Assembly: GCF_019703515.2 (NCBI RefSeq)
Contig: NC_059372.1
Span: forward strand, 17,775,492 to 17,839,491
Source: Myxocyprinus asiaticus
Taxonomy: Eukaryota > Chordata > Actinopteri > Cypriniformes > Catostomidae
Length of the DNA stretch: 64,000 nt
Direction of reading: 5' to 3'
Shown here: positions 33,426-45,990 of the stretch, one piece after another
Position numbering within the stretch: position 1 is the stretch's first letter
Layout of the letters: every line of letters starts with the position of its first letter
Program-made: the position numbers and the translations under genes
Notes under the pieces: model-generated
What the model saw: the letters and a program-made list of their open reading frames with translations, nothing else
Told to the model about the DNA's origin: nothing
Database searches by the model: none

Positions 33426-35940
33426 ACCCCTTGTAGGAGTCTGGTTATAAATTCAGGTTTGCAGTCAGAGTGAAAGGCTTGGATTGCATGTTGTTGGTCA
33501 ACATAAAAATATTTACATTGAGCTAGAGAGTAGCACCAGTCTATGCCGCATGGCGGAGTGAGAGACTTCCTGCTGTACACCTTTGCTGAGCTCAGAGCTA
33601 TCTGCCCAGCTGACGATAATCAGCTCTGGCCCTTTCTACCTGTCTCAGTCACATATTGTAGCTGCTGTGTATAGCCGTATTTTTATCATGTAGCTGCCAT
33701 GTTGGCAGTGTTCCTTAAATAGAGTTAAATAGAGGCTCATTTCCTCCTGAACATTTCTATTTGTAGATTGTTTCTAATGGAGTCAGTGCTGCACTGCCTT
33801 GTTAGGGGACTGCAGACTTTTTTCTCTCTCTATCTCTTCTCTTTGGAGCCCAAAATTGTAGCCACTGTTTAAAAATTCTGTTGATAGCTCTTCAGTTTTG
33901 ATAAAGTCAGCATGATATCAAAATGTACCCTATTTACATTCTTAATACATGTTATTGGTCTTATCGTGAACTTATTGTGCTTGTTATGCATTATTATTGA
34001 TTCATCAGTGCATGTTATTCCATATAAAAAAAAATGTCTTTGTAATCTTTCATGCAATTATAATAACTTGCTCCGCCTTTGAAACAACTTTCCTTTTCAT
34101 TTGATGTCACCAGGAAATATGTCACATTACAGAGGTAAAATGGGTTGTGAGTGCCATTTCATGTTGAATTTAATGTAGCTGGAAAGTACAGGATGTAATC
34201 ATTGTATTCCCTTACATTACTTTCTAAGGTGTTAGTAGCAACAGATGCATTCTGAAAAATTATGCGAGATGACGTTGTACTATTTACCACTGCTACATTA
34301 AATAAGAGATAACCTGACAGAGAAGTTGCTTGGTCCCTTTAGGAATAGTAGAGTAGATAACATTTGAATTGGCACAAGATGCTTTCTTCTAAAGAAAATA
34401 AACTGAAGCCTCTGATCATGAAATTTGAAAACAGCAATAAGACAAAAAGTAGTTGACTACATTGTTGAAATGGAGGAGTTCTCTGAAGTTTGGGGAGGAA
34501 AGGAAAGAGCTTGATTTGGAAAAGTAAACAAGAAAATTACCCAGTGGCATTCTTAAAGATTTATGCTACATTTAAAATTATAATTTTTCCTTGTCTCCAT
34601 ATTAGAGAATGAAAGAGTTGTAAAGTTAGCTCAGTGTTGAATTTTTAATCATTGCAGAGGATGTAGCCAGGCAAACAAAGGGGAAGGATAAGGCGTAAAC
34701 ACAGTGAAAAGTGTGGCGTAGAATATCTGCTGCTTTGCTAACTAGCTAATTTTGTACAACACTCAGGGCACTAGCCTTAACAGGTTGCACGTAGTCGCGC
34801 CACGACTAACTCAGGTCGCTCTGTGCACAATCACTGAGGTCTGGACTGGGTACTGAAAGAGCTCCACACCATCTGCATTTTGCTGTTAACGCGCCTTCAC
34901 ATCCGTGGGCGGCTTAGCGGAAAATCCCCGGGTTTTTTCAACCAGTTGACAAATATCAGATTTGTCTCAAGAAAATTAGCTCTATCCATATCTCACACCG
35001 TATGATGCACAAAAAAGATTATCTGTAATACCCAGCCAGCTTGAGTGTGGAAAAAAGCAGATTAAAGTTTCAGTTTAGTAATATTTACAGAGCCTCTTCT
35101 ATTGGATCCCGGCTCTGCATCAAGGCAGAATCTTCCAGAAGCTGTGCTGCCCAACACCCACTCTGACAGACAGTGATGTTTGTCTAGCTACAATTAATGC
35201 CAATATTTTTCTAATTCATCATCACCCAATCCAGTGCCTGAAGGTTGTCTTTTTAGGATATGGCTTTTAAACAAACACAGGGAGCAGTTAAAGAGTGTTA
35301 AGTGAATAAAGGCAGCAGGTGTCCTTTCAAACTCAGCTTTGTAGTCCTCCCAGGCTGCTGTGCTGTTGTTTTAGCTGCCCATTGGTGTGGAGTAGGGGGT
35401 GGCTGGGAAATGAGCCTAGTAGGTGACCTGAGACCCCTCTACTGTCCCATTGTGAGCACTTTTGTGGAAAGGTACCGGCAGCATTTCATGTCACTTTAAA
35501 AGAATTTGCCTTTTGCAGTCTGCGTTGAGCTACGGCATGGCGTGGTATGCTATGACGGAAAACCCGTTCAGCCAAAAATTAAACTCAAGATTCATTGTTT
35601 ATAAATACGTGTTATGATATAGAGTTTTCATTGGGTAAACATAATTTAAACGCTGCATTTCACATCACCTAGAAAAACAGTCTTTATCACATATTCTCAC
35701 AAAAAGAATTACCGCAGGAAAACAAATTGGTGCCCAATGAGGCAAGTTACAAGGATATTGGTTGTGCATGCTTGATTGAACCTCCACAGCTGTCATAGTT
35801 AGTAGGTATTGAGATTTTTGAGTATGAGAAAAATATTTTTTGTAATATAGATATTTTTTTTAAGCATTTGCTCAGTCAATAAGTGTGTGTTCCAAATGCC
35901 TGTGCTCTGAGAAGTGGACGTCACAGGGTATTTGGCCATC
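33426..35940. other. Unique stretch
   Basis: About 2.5 kb without a recognised gene or transposon. The 34740-35250 part is complex and could be regulatory. Confidence 0.4.
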
Positions 35941-36316
35941 TTAAAAGGGCTGTTCACCTAAAAATGGAAATTCTGTCATCATTTACTCACCCTGATGTTG
36001 TTCCAAACCTGTATTACTTTCTTACTTCTGTGGAACTTAAATGGAGATCATAAAGTTATTATATTTAAAAAGGTTAAAATGGTTATAAAACGAGACATGA
36101 GGTGGCAGCATGTTAATCTCAGTCACCATTCACTTTCATTGCATCTTTCTTCCATACAATGAAAGTTGAATGATGACTGAGCCTGTTGTTGTGCTTAACA
36201 TCTAATTTTGTGTTCCACGCAAGTAAGAAATTCATAAAGGTTTGGAACAATATGAGGTGAGTACATGATGACAGAGTTTTTCATTATTTTCATTTTTGGG
36301 TGAACTATCCCTTTAA
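35941..36316. mobile_element. Short Angel-like MITE (376 bp)
   Basis: It begins TTAAAAGGGCTGTTCACCTA and ends GGGTGAACTATCCCTTTAA, with TTAA at each edge. Arms carry TCATTTACTCACCCTGATGT with TTGTTCCAAACCTGTATTAC, and inverted AAGGTTTGGAACAATATGAG. The centre has CACCATTCACTTTCATTGCA against its inverse, as in the other short copies. Confidence 0.92.
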
Positions 36317-36959
36317 GTGAGATTCCACATTTATTTCCATAACAAACATAGCAATTTATCACTAAATGTAGGGGTTTTGAGTATGGCAAATTATATTCAT
36401 TAAAATATTTTATATATTTTAAATATATCTGTATATTTTTTTTATTCACATGAGTGTATTATAAATTATATATTATATTATGTTAAATTATATTATATTT
36501 AGGCCTATATAATATACTAAATATAATGTTGTGTTTGATAATATTGTAGGGTATTCAAATAAAGTAAACTTCAACAGATATCCTCTGCTCAGTGTGTAGG
36601 GAGCAGTGAACACTGCATAGAGATCCTGTGAATTGGAACATTGCTTATGCTTCCTTTATCCCTGATGCCATTTAATTATCATATTCGTAATCATGGCGTG
36701 GAGGGGGAGAATAGGGCTGGTATCCACCTGCACACAGGATGCTGGCTCTGTACTCTCTTCCTGGACCACCTCCATACTCAGAGGTTGACTCCTCAATGCA
36801 GAAGCCCATAAATGAAATTAAGGTGTCAATTAGTCAATTATGGCGTAATAACTTGGAGGGCAGACATTTAGAAGCAGAGCGTACCTCAGCTAAGTTCATT
36901 TACTCTGATCCAGGAGCCCATCGTTTGCCACACGTCACTCCCCAACCCAGAGCCGCTGA
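36317..36959. other. Unique AT-rich stretch
   Basis: An ATATTATATTA-rich patch at 36460-36530, then complex sequence. The 74-codon frame at 36739 has no recognised domain. Confidence 0.4.
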
Positions 36960-37430
36960 ATAAGGCCTCCGCTTGGTTAATTTTATTTTCTGTTACGTAT
37001 CTTTGTGGATCAACAATTTCCTCTCCTGGTTTTATTTCAAGTTCACGTTATTTATTTATTTACATTTCCCTCCCCAATGCAGGGATGTACTTTTTTCTTC
37101 CCCAATTTGGCATTAGAGACTTTTATAATTTAGTAATTAAAATCTTTGATAGGCTTTTGAAATTGCATCTAATTGAATTTAATAGGGAGATGAATTTCAA
37201 TTTTATTTGATTACCGGGACCCCTGGCATAGGTATTTATGGAAAAAAACGCTACAAAAATATGCTGTGTGGGCTAAGATGGCATAATAAAATTAGAGGTA
37301 ATCAGATTTCTCCGTCGTAAATTTCGCTCTAATTTCACTATAATTTTCCATTAGATAGCTGGTTTACAAATATTTGCTCATCTGCGATGGGAGAAGCTAT
37401 CTGTCTAAAATGATTATGGCCAGGGCCTTC
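36960..37430. promoter_or_regulatory. Candidate conserved noncoding element (strongest in window)
   Basis: Repeat-free DNA dense in homeodomain-type cores: TAATTTAGTAATTAAAATC, CATCTAATTGAATTTAATAG, AATAAAATTAGAGGTAATCA, CTCTAATTTCACTATAATTT. It is interspersed with GC-balanced words such as GATTACCGGGACCCCTGGCA. The clustering of TAAT cores without simple repeats, in a gene-poor region, is what vertebrate developmental enhancers often look like. No frame is coding. Conservation itself is not demonstrated. Confidence 0.4.
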
Positions 37431-38199
37431 AGAAATGTACCCCTTTCTCTCTCGTTCCCTTTTAAAACCAGATTGCGAGAGACCGAAATTAGGAAGATTA
37501 CATTATGACTGTCTGCATCCGGGAGAGATACTAAAATATAATGATGCGAGGCAGGGGATGAAAGCTGTGTTAAGAAAAATGTTTTGACTTTTAAGTAATG
37601 TTTTTTAAGTGAAGTCAAGTGAGATGCACACCTGTTTTGCAAGGCACTCATTCATGAACATGAATTTACATGAATATGTACACGCTCTGTGTCATTTGTG
37701 TGCAAAAATGATGATAGCCTAATTTAATAAAGATATGTTCATTATGAAGATCAGTGCCACCAGTCGTCGTAGCATGGGCCAATTAGTTTATGATAAGTAA
37801 CTTCTGACCACTCCTTTTTCAGATACACTTACATTTTTGTATGCAATCCGTTCCCCCTGGCAAAAAATAAATATATAATGCTATCCAAATAGACGTGAGG
37901 GGGAATAATATCCAACATCACAGACTCGCTAGAAAAATACAAGGGCAAATGCTTTCTCAGGTCTTCTTTTCAAGGCACCGCACCACACTCCAGATTTGTC
38001 ATATTCAATTTCCTGTCAATTTCACAATTGAGATTTGAGAAAAACAGCTAAGGAGGGAGAAAAAAAGCTGCTCAGTTGCTCAGCTGCTCTGCTTTAAACT
38101 GTGCAAAAAAAAAAATCTCTGTGGGAAAGCTTCTTTTTCAGTCCAGAGAGCTGATGATGCTTCCTCTTCTGTCTTTTTATTTGATTTTCTTTTTCATGC
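37431..38199. other. Unique stretch
   Basis: Continuation of complex sequence without recognised repeats or exons. Confidence 0.35.
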
Positions 38200-38600
38200 T
38201 CTCCTCCTCTCTACGCTTTTCGGCGATACCTCACAGTTGTCCACTCAGTCTGCACTATCCCACTGACTGAGACAGCGAGAGGGTTCAAACACAATCTAAC
38301 TCCTGGCAAAGGTCAGTTTTCTCACTCTGCATGGCCCCGGTCCCTTGGCACAAAAGCCCCTCAATTCACATCTTTCAACTGGACGCTGGCTTTTGTCTCA
38401 GCAGAGCAAGGCGCTTGGAGCGGGCGGCCATCAGACCAGCCCCTCCTGGAGTGCGCGGTCAGGGGGCGCTAAACGTCTGGCCCCTGCATCCCTTTGACGG
38501 ATGCAGCCCTGCCATGTCACAGCCCCCCTCCCTGCCCGCCCCCATGCCCTGAGCATACCATCATAATGGGCCACATCAAACGCCATTCAGCTCCTCTCCA
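38200..38600. promoter_or_regulatory. GC-rich island, function unknown
   Basis: Local GC content is clearly above the flanks (GCGCTTGGAGCGGGCGGCCA, GTGCGCGGTCAGGGGGCGCT, CCCCCCTCCCTGCCCGCCCC). It could be a small CpG-containing promoter or a GC-rich conserved element. A 73-codon frame at 38331 has no domain. No TATA box or splice donor supports a first exon. Confidence 0.25.
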
Positions 38601-38699
38601 AAAAGTTATGTACTGCAGCATATCGTACCCTACCGTACAATACGTTGCACTCATTTAGCTTGATCAGAACTCGCTTATTGGTTTGACTGCACGTCTTGT

Positions 38700-38940
38700 T
38701 AGGGGCTGGTCACACCAAACATGTTTTTGCATCCGCCTTGCATAATTTTTCTGTATATCCACCTTTTTTTACGAACATGGAAGTGTTCCTTAAATCACAA
38801 TGTAAGCTTGTTTTCGCTTTCCGGTCTCCAGTGTTTCCACTTGCATCGGCGTGTGTTTTTAGTAGATAATGTGATGTTTCGCGTATTAAATGTACAAAAA
38901 TTGGCCAAAAAATTTTTTTGACAGTGCCTCACCCGAGTAG
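38700..38940. mobile_element. Possible remnant of GGTCACACCAAAC-type MITE
   Basis: TTAGGGGCTGGTCACACCAA and TTTGCATCCGCCTTGCATAA resemble the end of a group of fish MITEs with ends like GGGGC-GTTCACACC. No inverted partner found, so this is tentative. Confidence 0.25.
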
Positions 38941-40739
38941 GTAGATGACATGAAGCGATGGCCCGAGGTTGGTTACGTTCATTAACTACTTTGTGTTGTT
39001 ATGACAGCCAACAACTGCACAAGTTGTGCCTAAAATTATTCTTACTCCAACTTACACTTTCGCTGGTTACATTGCTTCTTATGGAGATAACACAACCAGA
39101 AAACAGTCCAGTGGTAATCAGAATCATCCTGGTGCTTCCCAGTGGTTGGTCTAGAAAACTGTGGATACAGTACATGCGCAAGAATAATGCTTTTGACCGT
39201 TGTGCATTGGTATATTCATTGAGCTGCATCTAGCTTTTTTAGCACAAGAGTGAGTTCAGTCGGATAGGCCCTGTGTCACACTTGTACAGCAGTAACACAG
39301 CATTTTTAATGTTGCTTATTCACAAATGTTCTAACCGTAAAGGTGGCATTATCTTGTTTTGTTGCTAAACTTTTGTAAAGTTGGGAAAGGGCAAAAGGTG
39401 TGGGGTGTTTGCTGATATTTTGCTTGTTTAGGTTTTTCTCTGGAATGTCAAAAATATTTGATGACTGAGTTCATCTGGCTCATCCCTTTTGGATTATTGG
39501 GTTTAAGGTGGGAACATTTTGCCATTGTTGCATTATAACTCATCCGCATAATCACTAAATCTACCAAAACCTGTTTTATGGTCACAAATGAGATGCAGCA
39601 GTTAGCAAACAGGAAATTTGGATTGACTAATTTCTCAGTGTTATGAGACATTACCCAGAATATGCGTTTCCCTTTTTCACTGGTATTATTTCTCAGAGTT
39701 TTAGAAATTTTGCTAATTTTGTTTTGGCCAAAACGTAGCACTTCCTGTGCAGTGTTTACTTTAATGTCATGTAATTTGTAGCTTGAGTTGAAAATGGCAA
39801 TATTTTTGAAAGCTGACCATGTTTATTTTGAAAATATGCTTAAAATGTCCGGGTGCACTTTTTGCATGCCGCAGCGGCGGAAACTGCCAGGCAAATAAGG
39901 GCTTTGTCTTATAAAGTATTCATTGTCACCTGGTAACGGCTGCCGTTTATCTTTTCACCTGAAATTACAATGAAAACTGATACCTTATCAGAAGGATGAG
40001 TACATAGAGAGCAGGCAAAGATGAATGAAGGGAGGGAGGGAGAAGAAGGGATCGGGGGATGGGGACACATAGGGTTTTTTTCCCTTCCTTGTAATATACA
40101 ACCAACTGTTCCAAGGATAAGGTTACTTCAACACGTGAGCGCTTCAATATTGATGTCTCTCTCTGTCTGTCTCTTTGCATTATTATGACTCTCCAAATTA
40201 GATAACTTTTATGAGAAAATAGGGGAATTTTTAGGTATTTTAAAATGTAATTTTATACAATATACACCAGAGACATTGAAATAATAAACATTACAGACAA
40301 GAGTACAGTTTACATTACAAATTCTACTGGTTTTATACAATATACACACATGGAGATCTTACATGTTGTGCATGCATGCTAAAATATATAAATGAAAGTT
40401 AATTTTAGGCATCTTTACTTTTTACGTATTCAGAAATTTGTTCTACTTCTTTTAGATGACCACTCCTCTTTTACATTTGAGGCTCACTGGTATTCATTTT
40501 TTACAATATCCCACAACTTCCTGTTTTCGGTAAATAACACTCATAAAATTACCTGTGATAGTCAAATATACAGTAAGGCAGCGAGGGTCTTTCCCACGGC
40601 ATCAGATTCCCTGCGATCAACAAAAACAGAACACTTTGTTCATTTTAAAACAGGCGTGCCGTTATCTAAAAATCGCATGCAAAAAATGTAAGACTGATAA
40701 ATCTAATGAGCTTGATGTGTTTTCTGTGCCTTTGGTTCT
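38941..40739. other. Unique stretch
   Basis: No gene or repeat recognised. Open frames of 91 and 99 codons (38958, 40392) show no domain; I treat them as chance. Confidence 0.4.
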
Positions 40740-40940
40740 CCCTCCCTCCTCATTTTCATGGAATCATGGAAGGCTCCTCCCCTAGAGAGTTGAAAGGCTA
40801 GAAGAACCCAGAGATGGGAAGGCCGGCCCACTAAGGGGAGGAAAAAAGTGTGCTCAGGTTCCAGCTCTGCTGTAATTTCCTATCTGCTTATTCAGACGTC
40901 GCCAACTGCTTGGTGTGTGCGTGTGTACAAGAGCAGAACT

Positions 40941-41001
<61 letters not shown>

Positions 41002-41201
41002 AGGAGCAGGCGAGGAAGGGGCCGGCTCTGTATTCTTTCACCTACCCCCTGTCAAACCACAGGAGGGAGGGGCCTAGCCAAGCTGCCAATCAAGCTCACT
41101 TGTGGCAGCCGGCGTTATCTCTTCTACAAACTATTGACAGATTACATGTCAAGGAGTTTAGTACATGATTGAGCGAAAAAAGGCGTTTTTATTGTCTTTT
41201 A
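40740..41201 (+). promoter_or_regulatory. GA-rich, promoter-like region upstream of candidate exon
   Basis: Purine-rich and GC-richer than the flanks, with CTCCTCCCCTAGAGAGTTGA, GGGAAGGCCGGCCCACTAAG and GGAGGGAGGGGCCTAGCCAA around a (GA)n tract at 40947-40997. GA repeats and GGGAGGG boxes are frequent in TATA-less vertebrate promoters and 5' leaders. The stretch is followed by the only good splice-site pair I found. Promoter activity is inference. Confidence 0.35.
40947..40997. repeat. (GA)n microsatellite
   Basis: About 25 GA units interrupted once near the left edge. It generates meaningless Arg-Glu repeat frames. Confidence 0.97.
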
Positions 41202-41311
41202 GTTCTCCTTTCACGTAGACCAGCTTACTTCTGATGATTTTCAAACAGAGTTGAGTAATATTATGAAAGTTACATGCTTGAGAGGATTTAACTCCGACTA
41301 CCCTGAATATG
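41202..41311 (+). CDS. Candidate short coding exon, gene not identified
   Basis: The putative acceptor is TTTTTATTGTCTTTTAG ending at 41201. It doubles as an in-frame TAG upstream of the start. Translation would start at ATG 41263 (context TAATATTATGA) and give MKVTCLRGFNSDYPEY plus one base before a consensus donor G|GTAAGT at 41311/41312. The exon would end in phase 1. If transcription starts in the GA-rich region upstream, it could instead be the 3' part of a first exon. A short N-terminal exon in a repeat- and enhancer-rich desert would fit an alternative first exon of a regulatory gene with large introns. I do not recognise the peptide. No other exon of the same gene is visible in the window. 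Confidence 0.4.
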
Positions 41312-43079
41312 GTAAGTGACCCTCCTCTCTAACACAGTATGTGTGTGTGTGTGCCCGTAAGTGAGTGTTTTAATATAAAATGTGTGTGTTTATCAAAGTG
41401 TGACTGATTGAATAGGGAAGTCGGTCCTGTTTTAACAGTTGTGTGTCATTGCTTTGAGTTTACTGTATCTTTATTTATAGTTGAGTGTGAAGATGGTAGT
41501 GTTTAATACGATCACTCTCTCCTTGAGTCCTATGTTTTCTTTTCTCACTTTACTCATGCCTCTCAGGAGAGGAAGAATTTTAGTTGACTACTTTCATTTT
41601 AAACCTAGAAGTACCTAAGTGTATTTGCTCTATTATTTAGCCTTCGGATATCAATCTTACCTGCAGGCATACAGCAATCTTTGAAGCACATATATCTTCT
41701 TTTATTTAAGCAGTCATGTTTGTCTAAGAGGAAAAGAGAGAGTGCTCGGGATTTATTTATTTTTTTCTATACGGATATAACTTTATAGTGGCAAGCGTAC
41801 ATAGGCATGTAAAAATATTAGTGAAGTGACTGGTGTGGCCTAGGGGTTTGTTGCCAAGGGGACTGAGTAAACAAAATGCTGTAGTAACGTTGTTTTGACA
41901 CATGTAAGGGCACAGAGAACAAATGATAACCCTAACTCCCTATCCAACGTTCCTCCGTTTAGGGATATTTTGAAGCACACGTAATTGATATCAGTCTCTC
42001 TGCCCAGCCCTGTTCACTAATTTCGTCACCTAATGAGTGAGCTGTTTGACATAAAGATGTCGTAAATATATAAATATTTAAATATGTTCCATAAATATTT
42101 TATCATCAAAGATCTGTTTTTCAAGTATCACCGGTTTGAATTGTGTGGTTTGGGTTTCTATCTCAGTTTGTTCTGAAACAAATTCCTATAAAATGTAATT
42201 TATCAGCAGTTTTAGTTTACACCAGATTTATAGTGTTTATTTGCACATTTGTTGGTTTGTGTGTGGATTTTGGTGTTTTTTTTACTTGATGCTGTTTATG
42301 CAGAATTTCAGACATCACTTTGCTACTTATTTGATTATGTATTGTGACGTAGATCTGATGCAAGTTTAATTTGGAAACATTATTATTATTTGAAGACATT
42401 TTATCCAAATTATTAAATAATAAAATAATTGCACTTTTTTTTTTTAAAACAGAACTTTCAATCTGAATGGTTAATATCCATGGTCTATTTGTTTTTTAGT
42501 TTGGAAAATAAATACACATGCGTCATTGATTTATTTATTTTTTTATGTCAAAAGTAGGTTTTACTATAGCTGAAAGTTTTAATATTAAGCAATAATTCAA
42601 CCACAGTTTTTTATGTGATGTCTTCATGTCTTGTCCTCAGGCGAGAACGTTTTTTTTCACCATTGTTAGTCGTCTTCTTCACATGCGCTCAGTGAACATT
42701 TTGTGCTAAAAGATAAATGATGAAATCTTAAATTAAATTAAGAGAGAATAAATGCAATTTTAGCTTTTTTTTAAAAAAGAATTAGGAATCTTATGAACTT
42801 TAAGAAGTGCGGTTGGATTAATTCTGTAATTTTTATCCGGAACTTTCTGATGCAATCAAATTTTGCTTTGCATCTCAAATACTTTGTTTTTATTCTATGT
42901 TGTGCAAAGACCCAAAAGAGATTTTAAAATGTGCCTCTAACCCTGCCCTCTGTTCAGATGACTGGAGTTATTTTATTACTCAAGTAGTTTTTTTTAAGTG
43001 TGAGCTAGAGCAGTTTTAGCCTCTGTCCACTCTCAGCACCTTTACCACTCATCTGCAAAATAGGATCAAATGAGGAGGA
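41312..43079. other. Sequence downstream of candidate exon, possible intron
   Basis: AT-rich DNA with a short (GT)n at 41341-41353 and no recognised exon or transposon. Confidence 0.4.
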
Positions 43080-43530
43080 AAAAACAAGCGAAGGTCTGCA
43101 GCCCTCAATAACCTTTATCACAATTTAGCAACAACCGAATCAATTTGATGTCTTAAGCAATAAAGAAGGCTGTTGCCGTCCTAATTCTGCAGCTCTTTGG
43201 ATGACAGTAAATTTACATTTTTTAATTAAACTAGCTGGAATTTTTATGAGGGGGCTGGGCTATGCTAATGAGAGTGTTGTGTGTCACAGATTAACAGAGT
43301 TTTGAGGTACATTTGGACGGGGGGGACATTAAAGGGGGAGAGGATGCTAGGCATCACATTTAACCCCTTTTATGCTTATCTTTCCTGAGGGACCCCCGGC
43401 ACACCTGATCGCTGAGAGACGCGAGATCACTCTTTAGCGAAAAGGCCGATCAGTGTTGCCATGTCAACTAATGCGTATTTTTCAATTCGAATCTTTAATT
43501 GATGACACACATTGATGACACAGACGAAAG
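43080..43530. promoter_or_regulatory. Candidate conserved noncoding element
   Basis: A complex, repeat-free block containing GCTATGCTAATGAGAG (a POU octamer-like ATGCTAAT), TTTTTAATTAAACTAGCTGG and CCCCCGGCACACCTGATCGC. No coding frame. Inference from texture and motif only. Confidence 0.3.
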
Positions 43531-43603
43531 GTGAGCTCCTTTTAGCAGGACATCTGAAGTGCAATTTGAATGGAATAAGTAATTTGTGACAGGAATATAG
43601 ATT

Positions 43604-43626
43604 TATTATTATTATTATTATTATTA
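43604..43626. repeat. (ATT)n microsatellite
   Basis: About seven ATT units, followed by a T-rich TTTATTTATTT tract. Confidence 0.9.
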
Positions 43627-43822
43627 TACTTGTATAGATTTTTTTTATTTTATTTATTTATTTTTTTATTGGTTTTAATATAATAATTAGTTTTTAATTA
43701 AAATATAGCTTAAATATGTAATTTACCTGATGGTTAATATCTGGCAATAAATTCTAATTATTTCAATTCTTTATTTAGGTGTGTTAAGTGCACAAAATTC
43801 TGTTTATACTGCAGCCTATTTA

Positions 43823-43825
<3 letters not shown>

Positions 43826-43893
<68 letters not shown>
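43826..43893. repeat. (TA)n microsatellite
   Basis: About 34 TA units. Confidence 0.98.
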
Positions 43894-43898
<5 letters not shown>

Positions 43899-44154
43899 TT
43901 TAGTATAGTATGTAAAAGTAATATATAATAATCTGTACAATATACAATGCACTGAATAAGTTTTAATGTGCAGTTGGTACCTTATAGTTCTATGGAGCCA
44001 TTTTTTTTTAGCTTACCTGAGAGTTTTTTTCTTTTTATATATTGGCTTAACATAACATTTTATATAGATACAGTTAATGTGTGATATGTTACGTCTATAT
44101 GAAATAATACAAGAAACAGAGACAAAGAAAGACTCTAATACTTCCTTTCTCAGC

Positions 44155-44157
<3 letters not shown>

Positions 44158-44194
<37 letters not shown>

Positions 44195-44203
44195 ACACAC
44201 ACC
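44158..44203. repeat. (CA)n microsatellite
   Basis: About 22 CA units with one ACCC interruption near the right edge. Confidence 0.97.
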
Positions 44204-45540
44204 TCTCCTCTTCTGTGCATTCATGCAGACACCAGACCCTAATTAAAACTTCAAAACCTTTCTGCCACTAATACACTGTAATGCTCTAATTGATACTGAG
44301 CTAGGAAATGCTGTGGGATAATAAACTGATAGCAAACATCCATAGTTTAAAATGCTTGAAATATGCACTTATTACAATTGTATTAGATATTTTGGTTGTT
44401 GTTTTAAAAAGAATAATTTATTACAAATATAACTTTCTATAAGTGAAAGTTTTCAATATGAATATAAATGTATGTTTCACAGGATTGTGTCTTTGTGAAT
44501 GAGCTGATATGATCAAATAATTTGAGTAATGTTGTAATTTCCCTGGCTGTAAGCAAATGTAGTTATAAACGTACAGTTCAGGTGAATTCTGGAGATGGTG
44601 TCATTTTCAGTAAAGCAAAAGTAGAGAGGAAAAAACAAAAGTATGACATAGCAAGGTATGTGTGCCTCACAGGGATTGTGGTTTAAGTTTTGCATTTCGC
44701 AGGGCATACGTGCTATCTCTAGCTATCTACCTAACCCTTTGCAACAAATGTGATACACACAATTAAGAATTCCATGATCCATTTCTTCCCCTCGGTGCAG
44801 AAGCACAACATAGGATTTAAATGTTTTGGCACATACTGGTTACAAAGTTGTCGAAAGATGGGGCTCCTCTATGCACAGAATGGCTTCATTTCACGTTTAT
44901 GATCTTCCACATGAAATTCTAATTTCATGCAAAGTGGGGGAGACAAATAATCTGTGGCAGCTGATACGGCATATAAGTGGGCAAAAGAAGAATATGAAGA
45001 AGCAATTAGCACAGTGTGGAATACTTTAGTCTGTTTGTCTGAAAGCTGGAGCTTTGATGGCCTAGAATGAAATTTGCATGCTCCGCTTATCGGCGCTCCC
45101 TTATTATGCCGTCTGAAAGGAAGATTAAGCCGGTACAAAATGTGGCTTCTAATCCTTTTAAATGTGGCAGGGGTCTTTAAGGTGTGAACAACCCTGTAGG
45201 CAGGTTTCTGGCAGGGTTGTTATAAGGGCTACACTGTGACTGGCTCTTGATGGCTGAGTGCACGCCAATGGGTTCAAGCTCGGAGTGCTTCACTCTGATG
45301 TGTTCCTTTAGTCTGGCAGGAGCGGAGAATGTCGTGCATTGAACTTCTCTGTCCTTGCGGGTGGCTTGCCGTTTGCCTGTTATAGCTAAACAACTGATTG
45401 TTCCAGCTGATGGATAGTTTGTGTTTGTTCTGGAAGTCTTTAGCTGATTAACTCTGACCCAAACACAGAGGTTGAATGAGGTGGGGCAGGTGATAAGATT
45501 TGAGTCTTGCTTTTTTGGTGATCCTAGGTGAAATGTCTAC
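44204..45540. other. Unique stretch
   Basis: No gene or transposon recognised. The 44780-45180 part is complex and repeat-free and might be regulatory. Open frames there lack domains. Confidence 0.4.
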
Positions 45541-45990
45541 TTGAGATAAACCAATATTGCTTTATGTATATATATATATATATATATAAAACCAATACTG
45601 ATTATATTAATGTGTTAAAGTGTCCGATAACCAATATGCAGCACCAATTTTGAATTATTGTTTTATTTCTGATTTTTGGCACAATGATTAGTAATAATCA
45701 TTAGACGAAACTGCTAAAAGAATAACATGATTTATGAAGGTTTTAATAATAATTATAACAACAACAATCAACAATGTCAACAATAAAATTGTTAGTCAAT
45801 TATGAAAAATTTTAATGCTTTCAAATGCAAAGTTGGAACAAGATTTTTCCCATTTTTTGGTAGACCTGATATTAAGGACCCAATTGTAGGCAAATGTGAA
45901 TATTGGTAAAAAAAAAAAAAAAACGGTAAAAGCGATTATAGACATACAATATTACAGGCCTGATATTGTCAGTCCATTTCCACGTGCATG
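45541..45990. mobile_element. Possible decayed DNA-transposon fragment
   Basis: CCGATAACCAATATGCAGCA, GATATTAAGGACCCAATTGT and ATTACAGGCCTGATATTGTC resemble fish repeats built on GATAACCGATAT-like words, with a (TA)n tract at 45568-45588 and a poly-A at about 45910. No clear ends. Confidence 0.25.

Noticed and set aside
38331..38552. GC-rich 73-codon frame as a coding exon
   Set aside because: No acceptor or donor at suitable places and no recognisable domain. GC content alone explains the open frame.
40848..41172. Two Arg-Glu-rich frames of 106 and 85 codons
   Set aside because: Produced by the (GA)n tract; no domain. The region may be a 5' leader but these frames are not proteins.
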